NCBI RefSeq assembly: GCF_025147765.1
Contig: NZ_CP102265.1
Span: 2,951,001 to 3,015,000, forward strand
Source of the DNA: Blautia obeum ATCC 29174
GTDB taxonomy: Bacteria > Bacillota > Clostridia > Lachnospirales > Lachnospiraceae
Reading direction: 5' to 3'
Length of the DNA stretch: 64,000 bases
The position numbers and the translations under genes are program-made. Positions within the stretch are counted from its first letter, which is position 1; the number at the start of each line of letters is the position of its first letter. This document shows, one piece after another, positions 26,945-34,140 of this stretch. The notes beneath the pieces are model-generated. The model had not been told where the DNA came from and made no database searches. It saw only the letters and a list, made by a program, of their open reading frames with translations.

Positions 26945-28075
26945 TTACTGTGCTGGATGAAGATATCCGTCATCGTCCTGTGTATAGTATCCTGTGTCAA
27001 CCAGTTCTTCTTTCATGTTGTCTTTTGTTACAACTGTAGGAACCAGAAGGAATGATGGGCATTTATGTCCTTCAGATGTTTCATAGGATTCTGTATCATA
27101 TGCACAGTCGAAATCCCATTTGGAGTTTGTGATCAGAGAATCATCAATTGTGTCACCTTTCAGCATTGCTTCTGCAAGGTCAAGAGTAACAACTGCTTCG
27201 TTTGCAACTGCTTTGTAAACTGTCATGGACTGTTTTCCATCTACGATGTTTGCAAGGTTAGCTTCGTCACCGTCCTGTCCTGTGATCAGAACGTCGTTTT
27301 TGCCTGCATAGTCAGATTCGATTGCCTGTGTAACACCGAGTGCTGTGGAGTCATTGGAGCAAAGAGCTACATCCAGCTGAGTTCCATCTGCATAGTAGGA
27401 AGCGAGGATGTTCTGCATTCTCTCGAGTGCTGTCTGTGTATCCCATGCTGCTGTTGCTACGGAATCGAAATCAGTCTGTCCGGAAACTACATTCAGTGTG
27501 CCTGCATCCAGATACGGTTTCAGAGTGTCATAAGCACCGTTGAAGAAGTATCCTGCATTGTTATCTGCCGGGTCACCTGCTGTGAACTCGATGTTATATG
27601 TTTTATCACCTGCATTGTCAAGATCCAGAGTATCGATTACGTACTGGCCCTGCAGAGTACCTACTGTATAGTTATCGAAGGAGATATAATAGGAAACTGC
27701 ATCGGATTTGATCAGACGGTCATAAGCGATAACCGGGATTCCTGCATCTGCTGCTTCATCCATAACTGTATTAAGTGCTTCACCATCGATAGCTGCAATT
27801 ACCAGGAGGTTAACTCCATCGGAGATCAGGTTCTGGATATCATTTACCTGACGGTCTGTTTCGTTATCGGAGTATGTCAGCTCTACATCATATCCAGCTG
27901 CTTTAAACTGTTCTTCCAGATAAGAACCATCTCTGTTCCAACGTTCCAGAGACTGTGTTGGCATTGAGATACCAATCTTTCCGCCTTCAGCTGCTGCATC
28001 ATCTGCAAGTACCGGAACTGCACAAGATGTGATTGCCATTGTTGCTGCCATCGCTAAAACTAATTTTTTCTTCAT
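26945..28075 (-). CDS. chvE: Monosaccharide ABC transporter, substrate-binding protein (ChvE type)
   Basis: 376 residues. A signal peptide (1-25) ends at VLADD; the cysteine in ITSCAVP may act as a lipobox, but the match is poor. The mature part has IGISMPTQSLERWNRDG, IAAIDGEALN, AYDRLI and TGQDGDEANL, the ligand-binding loops of ChvE. ChvE homologues bind several aldoses. GGGAGG precedes the start. It opens the ABC operon. Confidence 0.93.
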   Translation of the reverse strand: MKKKLVLAMAATMAITSCAVPVLADDAAAEGGKIGISMPTQSLERWNRDGSYLEEQFKAAGYDVELTYSDNETDRQVNDIQNLISDGVNLLVIAAIDGEALNTVMDEAADAGIPVIAYDRLIKSDAVSYYISFDNYTVGTLQGQYVIDTLDLDNAGDKTYNIEFTAGDPADNNAGYFFNGAYDTLKPYLDAGTLNVVSGQTDFDSVATAAWDTQTALERMQNILASYYADGTQLDVALCSNDSTALGVTQAIESDYAGKNDVLITGQDGDEANLANIVDGKQSMTVYKAVANEAVVTLDLAEAMLKGDTIDDSLITNSKWDFDCAYDTESYETSEGHKCPSFLLVPTVVTKDNMKEELVDTGYYTQDDDGYLHPAQ

Positions 28076-28133
28076 AAAAGAAACCTCCCATTTTTGTTTG
28101 CTCTTTAGCTATTTCGTATAGCTTTTTGATGAA

Positions 28134-28163
28134 ATTATAATACCATATGGATATATTAAACAA
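28134..28163 (-). promoter_or_regulatory. Promoter of the monosaccharide ABC operon
   Basis: Minus-strand TTGTTT (28158-28163), 18 bases, TATAAT (28134-28139), followed by a 59-base leader. A target site for the YesN regulator would be expected just upstream, but I could not pick one out. Confidence 0.6.
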
Positions 28164-28202
28164 AATGGACTGTTTTTTGATATATCTTTCAATTTTTGTG
28201 AT

Positions 28203-28232
28203 AAAAAAACATCCAGATGGCATGCATCTGGA
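28203..28232 (-). terminator. Terminator of the chorismate mutase-shikimate kinase gene
   Basis: TCCAGATG and CATCTGGA pair perfectly around a five-base loop, then a T-run of seven on the minus strand. Confidence 0.88.
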
Positions 28233-28277
28233 CATTTTCGATATGTTCATTAAAAAAACAATAATTTTGTGCTATTG

Positions 28278-28312
28278 ACAGGTTGTCACTCACTACGTTC
28301 GTATCAACCTGT
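28278..28312. repeat. Hairpin with ACAGGTTG stem and CACTACGTTCGT loop
   Basis: ACAGGTTG (28278-28285) pairs with CAACCTGT (28305-28312) around a 19-base loop. No T-run follows. It lies between the shikimate kinase stop and its terminator. Confidence 0.6.
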
Positions 28313-28360
28313 ATGTCTCGGGATATTCTCAGACAACAATCTGCTGTATGTTACCCCTGT

Positions 28361-29149
28361 TTACTCTTCTGCGTCAAGTGCACGGATTCTCTGAACAAGT
28401 TCTTCACAGATTTCCAGTTTATCCTTACCATCTGTCTCGATCACAATATCAGCTGCTGCCTGGTATTTCTCACGACGTTTTTCCATCAGGTCTGCAATAA
28501 AGTCAACGTTCTTGTTGCCTTCCAGAAGTGGTCTGTCGTGATTATCTTTGACACGGCTTAAGATTGTCTCCGGTTTAGCTGTCAGAAGGACAACGCGTCC
28601 ATTCTTCTTCATTTCGACTACATTGCGTTCTCTCATCGGCACACCACCGCCACAGGAAATAACTACATTGGTCTTGGACTGCATTTCTATAAGAAGTTCT
28701 GTCTCCAGATTACGGAAATACTCTTCTCCATATGTCTCAAAAATATCAGAAATGGACATTCCCTCTCTCTCGGCAATGATCTGGTCCATCTCTACAACTT
28801 CCATTGCGAATACTGTCCGCAGGAAATCAGAAATCGTAGATTTACCTGCACCCATGAAACCGATCAGTACAATATTGTAATCAAACAATTTACGTGCCTG
28901 GATTCTCTTACTGTTTCTGGTAATTTCTTCAAAAACAGCAGTCACTTCATCTTTATGGCGTCTGCCTTCCATTCTGCGGTTCAGCCATTCTCTCTGTTTT
29001 GCTTCCTGCTCCGGCTGAAGGATCGGAATATCATTTGCTTCTTTGTAAGCCATGATATCTTCTACGATTCTGTTACGCATAAGTAATGCATCCAGCACGA
29101 TCTCATCACACTGTCCAAGGCTCTCTCGAAGTACTTCCAACTGATTCAT
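28361..29149 (-). CDS. aroK: Bifunctional chorismate mutase (AroQ) - shikimate kinase
   Basis: 262 residues from the ATG at 29149 (GAGGG ten bases upstream). Residues 1-90 look like a chorismate mutase type II helix bundle (LESLGQCDEIV..LLMRNRIVEDIMAYKEAN pattern). From residue 92 follows shikimate kinase with P-loop GFMGAGKST (97-105), the shikimate-binding DQII and ETELLIEM, and the central CGGGVP loop. It phosphorylates shikimate and converts chorismate to prephenate, two steps of aromatic amino acid synthesis in one chain. It is transcribed alone. Confidence 0.9.
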   Translation of the reverse strand: MNQLEVLRESLGQCDEIVLDALLMRNRIVEDIMAYKEANDIPILQPEQEAKQREWLNRRMEGRRHKDEVTAVFEEITRNSKRIQARKLFDYNIVLIGFMGAGKSTISDFLRTVFAMEVVEMDQIIAEREGMSISDIFETYGEEYFRNLETELLIEMQSKTNVVISCGGGVPMRERNVVEMKKNGRVVLLTAKPETILSRVKDNHDRPLLEGNKNVDFIADLMEKRREKYQAAADIVIETDGKDKLEICEELVQRIRALDAEE

Positions 29150-29183
29150 ATGTATCGTTCCCTCTCTTATAAACAAATTTATC

Positions 29184-29216
29184 GCTGTGAACACTTTATA
29201 TTCCCTTTGTTCACTG
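29184..29216 (-). repeat. GTGAACA/TGTTCAC hairpin in the shikimate kinase leader
   Basis: GTGAACA (29187-29193) and TGTTCAC (29208-29214) pair perfectly, extended by GC/GC. It falls in the leader just after the promoter. It shares the GTTCAC arm with the palindrome at 13227-13261. Confidence 0.5.
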
Positions 29217-29231
29217 CATCACTATTTGCTC

Positions 29232-29260
29232 ATTATAACAGTTATTTAGCACGTTAACAA
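29232..29260 (-). promoter_or_regulatory. Promoter of the chorismate mutase-shikimate kinase gene
   Basis: Minus-strand TTGTTA (29255-29260), 17 bases, perfect TATAAT (29232-29237). Confidence 0.75.
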
Positions 29261-29282
29261 TATAAAGTGGGAACTTTTTTTA

Positions 29283-31598
29283 TTACTCCGCATTTTTAAG
29301 TGCCTCACCCATCGGTACTTTTCGGATTTTTCTGTATTCCAGAAGTGCAACCACTGCATATGTCACAAGCCCGATCACAAACATCTGTACATAGATCATC
29401 GGGTCAATCCAGAGCGCGATCCATCCGGAGATACTCTGCAGCATCATTTCCCTGAATAGAATTTCCATGATCGTAGTCTCAATTGGCAGGCTGATCAGAA
29501 GGCACAAAACAATCACGATCGACGTAGACAAGATGTATAGCCTGCTGATCTCACCATTGGTATAACCAAGAATCTTCGTCATCGAAATCGACTGTGCATT
29601 TTTTTCAATTATGATCTTAGAGAGAAGATATATCAGGATCATATAGATTGCAACTGCAAATAAATTTACCATCCCCATCATACTTCCCATAGAAACACTC
29701 AGCTGTCTGGAAATCTTTGTCAGTGCATCCAGGTCGATCACTGAACCTATGTAGCTACTGTCAATATCCGTGATCTCCGTGTTGCTAAAATATCCGCTGA
29801 AATAATCATCACCCAGATCAAAGGTCTGATTCAATTCCTCCTGTGGCATGAAAATACAAAGACTGCCATTATAATCATAAATTCCACTGATTTTAAAAGT
29901 ATACTCGTCATCCTCATATTTTTCTTTGAGTGTGATCGAATCTCCCGGTTTCAGCAGGAATTTATCTGCATACGCTTTCGAAATATACACGCCATCTGAA
30001 AAATCCACATCAATGTACTTGCTGTCATCGTGAACGCCATAGAGTGTTACTTCTTCACTTTTGTATTTGGTCGGAAGTGTATTCAGTGAGTAAGCACTGA
30101 ATTCCTCTGCGTCTTCATTATCTGTTTCTGCGTCATGTGCAAACAGCAGCATATCCAGCATACTTTCAAGCTTATTACTGCCCCCCATCACACTTACCGG
30201 CATTGAAAGCATATACTGATATTTTGCCAGCATATTGTTCTGGATCTCCAGCTGGTAATGATCCAGTGCGGACGGGAGCAGAAGGCCAAACATCAGAAGC
30301 AGATTTGCAAATATGATCCCCACAAAAAGGACAAGATAATTGCTGATATTCTGAAAGATCACGCGCAGGCGGAATCTGTGAAAAATTTTCATTCGCGGGC
30401 TGAGATAAACCGCACGTCTCTGCTTTCTGGAAGAAAGATCTCTTCGCAGAAATTTAAGCGGCGACAGCTTCAGCTTATGATGCAGAACCGCATAGTTAAC
30501 TACAAACATAATTATTACCGGAACTACTGTCGTCATAAGAAAAGCTTCTGCATTCCAGATTGTCACATAAGTCGGCAGACTGTAGCTTCCATAATACATA
30601 CCGGCACATACATCCTTAAATGCCGTATAACCTAAAATATTACCGATCAGCGCGCCCACCAGCGTTACGATCACCGGAAGAGTCATATAATGCCGGATCA
30701 GCTCATTTTTTGTATAGCCGGATGCCCGAAGCGTTCCGATGACACCAGCTTCTTTTGCAATCGTATTACTGGTCGTGATGCCAAATACAAAAGCCATGAT
30801 CACGATGATGATATAGAGAAGCATGATCATCATTGCCTTGTCACTTCCCATATCATCTCCAGTAAATATAATCGCCTGATTCTGATATTGCGGCACAAAA
30901 TTTTCCAAAGTGACAACTTTTCCCATTGCCTTCATCAGATCTTCCGAAACATTCTTTTCCTCGAGTTCTGTCTGCGGTTTTTCATTGTAGGTCCATGCAT
31001 AATTATATTGCAGCTTATCCTGATCCAGAGAATCAAATTCTTCATCCGTCACTACGCCTACTCCAAACTTTACAGCATCAAACATAGAATCGTTATTACT
31101 CTGAAACAAACAGCTGTAATCTGATAATGCAACCAGCCCGGTGATCGTCCAGGACTTTGTCCCATCATCCAGAGTATCTCCAATCTTCAGTGAATTATTA
31201 TCTGCGTACATACGGTCAATTGCGATCTCACCGGTTTCTAACGGTAATTCTCCGTCCATCAGGCATACTTTATCCACCTCTGTACGATTCTTGAAAAAGC
31301 GCATTGTGCTTCCATTTGAAAGAGAATCTTCTATATAATAGTTTTCATAGATTTTGACACCTTCCTCTTCAATTGCCTCGCGCTGTCCTCGATACAGACG
31401 CTCTCCGGTACGAAAATTTCCATCTTCAATATTGTATTTTTCAAATCCTTCATCGTATGCCTGGATCATGCTTCCATCTGCAACCAGAAATCCGGACACC
31501 ATACCGATCGTCGCAACCATCAAGATGAATACAACCAGATATTTTCCAATCTCCCCTTTCAGTTCACGGGGAATTCTTTTTCTCAGAGGACTCTTCAT
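29283..31598 (-). CDS. FtsX-family ABC exporter permease
   Basis: 771 residues. One helix near the N-terminus (18-40), a large extracellular domain (about 45-240), three helices (250-370) forming the first FtsX unit, a central helix near residue 425, a second extracellular domain and three C-terminal helices (second FtsX unit). It is of the MacB/BceB-like 'two FtsX' type, which export or sense peptides, lipids or antibiotics. GGGGG lies about eight bases before the start. It is cotranscribed with the ATPase 12 bases upstream. Substrate unknown. Confidence 0.88.
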   Translation of the reverse strand: MKSPLRKRIPRELKGEIGKYLVVFILMVATIGMVSGFLVADGSMIQAYDEGFEKYNIEDGNFRTGERLYRGQREAIEEEGVKIYENYYIEDSLSNGSTMRFFKNRTEVDKVCLMDGELPLETGEIAIDRMYADNNSLKIGDTLDDGTKSWTITGLVALSDYSCLFQSNNDSMFDAVKFGVGVVTDEEFDSLDQDKLQYNYAWTYNEKPQTELEEKNVSEDLMKAMGKVVTLENFVPQYQNQAIIFTGDDMGSDKAMMIMLLYIIIVIMAFVFGITTSNTIAKEAGVIGTLRASGYTKNELIRHYMTLPVIVTLVGALIGNILGYTAFKDVCAGMYYGSYSLPTYVTIWNAEAFLMTTVVPVIIMFVVNYAVLHHKLKLSPLKFLRRDLSSRKQRRAVYLSPRMKIFHRFRLRVIFQNISNYLVLFVGIIFANLLLMFGLLLPSALDHYQLEIQNNMLAKYQYMLSMPVSVMGGSNKLESMLDMLLFAHDAETDNEDAEEFSAYSLNTLPTKYKSEEVTLYGVHDDSKYIDVDFSDGVYISKAYADKFLLKPGDSITLKEKYEDDEYTFKISGIYDYNGSLCIFMPQEELNQTFDLGDDYFSGYFSNTEITDIDSSYIGSVIDLDALTKISRQLSVSMGSMMGMVNLFAVAIYMILIYLLSKIIIEKNAQSISMTKILGYTNGEISRLYILSTSIVIVLCLLISLPIETTIMEILFREMMLQSISGWIALWIDPMIYVQMFVIGLVTYAVVALLEYRKIRKVPMGEALKNAE

Positions 31599-31610
31599 AG
31601 CACCGCCCCC

Positions 31611-32309
31611 TTACCATTCAAGATCCATCGCAGGAATCTTATGCTCGTTCTGATAGTTTTTACGGATCATTCCATCTCGAAGTTTTACCACACGATCTGC
31701 CATGTCCTTGATCGCATCATTATGTGTTACCATGATCACAGTATTTCCGTATTTCTGATTCACTGTTTCGATCAATTTCAGAATTTCCTTGGAAGTATTG
31801 TAATCCAAGGCACCGGTCGGCTCATCACAGAGCAGAATATCCGGATTTTTTACAATTGCACGCCCAATCGCGGTTCTCTGCTGCTGTCCACCGGAAAGCT
31901 GATTCGGAAGTTTCCTCTGATGCTCAAAAAGACCAAGTGTATGCAGAAGCTCATCCACATCCAGTGCCCGGTCACTTAAATAAGCACCCACCTCAATATT
32001 CTCCCTCACAGTCAGATTCGGAATCAGGTTGTACATCTGAAAGATATAGCCAAGATGTTTCCGTCTGTACTGAGAAAGTTTCTTTTCTTTCATATCAGCC
32101 AGTTTTTCGCCTTCGATAGAAATACTTCCACCATCTGCGTTCTCGATTCCACCGATAATATTCAGCAAGGTGGATTTACCGGAGCCCGACGGCCCCAGAA
32201 GTACACAGAATTCCCCTTTTTCAATATCCAGGTCCAGCCCTTTCAGAACATCTACTTTGCTGTCCCCGGTGCCAAATGATTTCTTAATATCCCGAATTTC
32301 CAAAAACAT
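31611..32309 (-). CDS. ABC transporter ATP-binding protein (MacB/LolD type)
   Basis: 232 residues. Walker A GPSGSGKST (about 39-47), signature LSGGQQQR, Walker B LLCDEPTGALD and the H-loop VTHND place it with the ATPases that pair with FtsX permeases. AAGGAG precedes the start. It has its own promoter and forms a two-gene operon with the permease. Confidence 0.93.
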   Translation of the reverse strand: MFLEIRDIKKSFGTGDSKVDVLKGLDLDIEKGEFCVLLGPSGSGKSTLLNIIGGIENADGGSISIEGEKLADMKEKKLSQYRRKHLGYIFQMYNLIPNLTVRENIEVGAYLSDRALDVDELLHTLGLFEHQRKLPNQLSGGQQQRTAIGRAIVKNPDILLCDEPTGALDYNTSKEILKLIETVNQKYGNTVIMVTHNDAIKDMADRVVKLRDGMIRKNYQNEHKIPAMDLEW

Positions 32310-32364
32310 AAGTTTCTCCTTTTCATACCTTTGCCAACCTTATCGGTTAGTTGCATCTACACTT

Positions 32365-32393
32365 ATGTTAGTTTAGGCTATCCGTTTTGTCAA
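32365..32393 (-). promoter_or_regulatory. Promoter of the FtsX-type ABC operon
   Basis: Minus-strand TTGACA (32388-32393), 17 bases, TAACAT (32365-32370). A small dyad, AACC-TTATC-GGTT, overlaps the start of transcription and could bind a repressor. Confidence 0.65.
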
Positions 32394-32421
32394 GAAAATT
32401 TGCTTCATCTAACTATTTTCG

Positions 32422-32456
32422 AAAAAAAAATCCGGCCCTGCACAAAGCAAAACCAG
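32422..32456 (-). terminator. Terminator after azlD
   Basis: CTGGTTTTGC pairs with GCAGGGCCGG using several G-U pairs, loop TTTGT, then nine T on the minus strand. Confidence 0.75.
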
Positions 32457-32464
32457 AACTTTTT

Positions 32465-32785
32465 CTACATTATAAATTCCATTATTCTCTCTACAATAAA
32501 TACCGCTGCACACGCGAACAACGCAACCATAAGAAGACTCTTTTCACGATATGCCACGATCAGTGCTACAATGAGTCCCGCCGCACCGGAAATGATCCCG
32601 CCTGCCGTTGCTGTCAGGATTGCCGGAAATGTCATAGCAGCAAGACATGCATATGGCACATAGTACAGAAAGGATTTTACAAACGGACTGGTGATTTCCC
32701 TTTTGAAAAGGACCAGTGGAAGCATACGAATCAGATATGTTACGCCTGCCATCACCAGAATATACAGATATACATTCGGTTTCAT
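32465..32785 (-). CDS. azlD: Branched-chain amino acid exporter, small subunit (AzlD)
   Basis: 106 residues, four helices, from the ATG at 32785; the frame extends upstream inside azlC but GGAGG lies 12 bases before this start and the azlC stop just one base before. The pattern TYLIRMLPLVLFKR and YYVPYACLAAMTFPAIL is typical of AzlD. It works with AzlC to export branched-chain amino acids or analogues. Confidence 0.9.
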   Translation of the reverse strand: MKPNVYLYILVMAGVTYLIRMLPLVLFKREITSPFVKSFLYYVPYACLAAMTFPAILTATAGGIISGAAGLIVALIVAYREKSLLMVALFACAAVFIVERIMEFIM

Positions 32786-32786
32786 A

Positions 32787-33512
32787 TCAGTTTGCTGCCT
32801 CCTTTTCCTCTGTTTCTTTTTCCTCAACCGGGCAGAAATGTGCTGCCAACCCTGCTACCAGCAATGTCGTGATAATGATCACAAATCCGGTAGAAACTTT
32901 ATTCAGTACCGGAACCACTGCAAATAACGTACTCACAGCCATCGCTCCGATCACTACGCCAAGAACGGCTCGATTTTTCTTTGCCGGTGGAATGATCACC
33001 GCAAGAAACATTCCATAGATTGCCACACTCAGTGCACTTACCAAGAAATCTGGAAGCAGGCTTCCAGAAACAGCTCCTGCCAGTGTTCCCAGTGTCCATC
33101 CCGGAATCGCGACACACATTACACCATAATTATACCACGGACTGATCCTTCCCTCCTGACTTGCACTGACACCAAAAATCTCATCTGTCACACCAAACGC
33201 AACCGCAAGTCTGTGTCCATTGGAAACACCTTTTTCCAGTTTCTGTGACAGAGAAAAAGACATCAGACAGTATCTTAAGTTGATAACCAGCTGCGTCAGT
33301 GCCATCTCCCACAGCGAACCACCGGCTGCAATGATTCCAATACCTGCAAACTGTCCTGCCGAGGTAAGATTTGTCAGTGAGATCAGAACTGCCTGCCATG
33401 CAGTCAGACCTGACTGAATAGCCATGATCCCAAAGGTAAAGGATACCGCAAAGTATCCCAGGCCAATCGGAATTCCATCCTGAAGGCCTTTCCCAAAGCT
33501 TGTTTTATTCAT
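32787..33512 (-). CDS. azlC: Branched-chain amino acid exporter, large subunit (AzlC)
   Basis: 241 residues with about five to seven helices. GIPIGLGYFAVSFTFGI, then NLTSAGQFAG and NLRYCLMSFSLS are AzlC signatures. GGAGG overlaps the end of the ACT gene, and AzlD follows directly. The C-terminal tail is acidic (EEKETEEKEAAN). The ACT protein encoded upstream may sense the amino acid that is exported. Confidence 0.92.
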   Translation of the reverse strand: MNKTSFGKGLQDGIPIGLGYFAVSFTFGIMAIQSGLTAWQAVLISLTNLTSAGQFAGIGIIAAGGSLWEMALTQLVINLRYCLMSFSLSQKLEKGVSNGHRLAVAFGVTDEIFGVSASQEGRISPWYNYGVMCVAIPGWTLGTLAGAVSGSLLPDFLVSALSVAIYGMFLAVIIPPAKKNRAVLGVVIGAMAVSTLFAVVPVLNKVSTGFVIIITTLLVAGLAAHFCPVEEKETEEKEAAN

Positions 33513-33519
33513 GCCTGTA

Positions 33520-33939
33520 TCAGTCCTCCAGTGAATTCAGTACACGGAATCCATTATTGCTCAGTACATTTTCTGTCACAAATACATCATCTGTCTGAAG
33601 GATCATGATCGGAAGGCTGTTTTCTCTATGATAGGATGTATAAATATAATCCAGATTCACATTACAGTTGCCAAGGACCTGCAGTACGGTATTCAGTCCG
33701 CCCACTTCATCTTTCAGGTCTACAGCAATGACCTCTGTCACACGATTCATATATCCATTCTCACTCAGAAGTTTCTCTGCTTCATCTGCCTGGTTTGTTA
33801 TCATACGAAAAAGAGCAAACTCCGGTGCATCAAAGCATGCAAATCCATAAATATCAATTCCTGCTTCTGCCAGAAGTTCGGTGACTTTCTGAAGACTTCC
33901 TGCTTTATTTTCAATAAATACAATGTTCTGTTCGATCAT
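33520..33939 (-). CDS. Tandem ACT-domain protein
   Basis: 139 residues from the ATG at 33939 (GAGGAG seven bases upstream). Two ACT domains: residues 1-65 (IVFIENKAGSLQKVTELLAEAGIDI) and 70-139 (GGLNTVLQVLGNCNVNLDYIY). ACT domains bind amino acids. It is the first gene of the operon with azlC and azlD, seven bases apart, which suggests a regulatory partner for the exporter. No enzymatic or DNA-binding domain is present. Confidence 0.88.
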   Translation of the reverse strand: MIEQNIVFIENKAGSLQKVTELLAEAGIDIYGFACFDAPEFALFRMITNQADEAEKLLSENGYMNRVTEVIAVDLKDEVGGLNTVLQVLGNCNVNLDYIYTSYHRENSLPIMILQTDDVFVTENVLSNNGFRVLNSLED

Positions 33940-34043
33940 TTTCTCTCTCCTCGTCCTGTGCATAAATAAATTAAAACTTGCATATTATACCAACTTTATC
34001 CATTATACTCACGTTTCTTTCAAATGTAAACCTTTGCAGTGGA

Positions 34044-34109
34044 CAAAAAAATCCTGCGGAAATGTTCTGTACGTTTTCTTTCTGTACACCAAACCCTTCC
34101 ACAGGACTC
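34044..34109 (-). terminator. Terminator after nrdD
   Basis: Minus-strand AGTCCTGTGGAA pairs with TTTCCGCAGGATT around an inner GTGTAC/GTAC stem, followed by seven T. Confidence 0.82.
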
Positions 34110-34140
34110 TTTTCAGTAGAACTTATCCACCTGTATTCTT

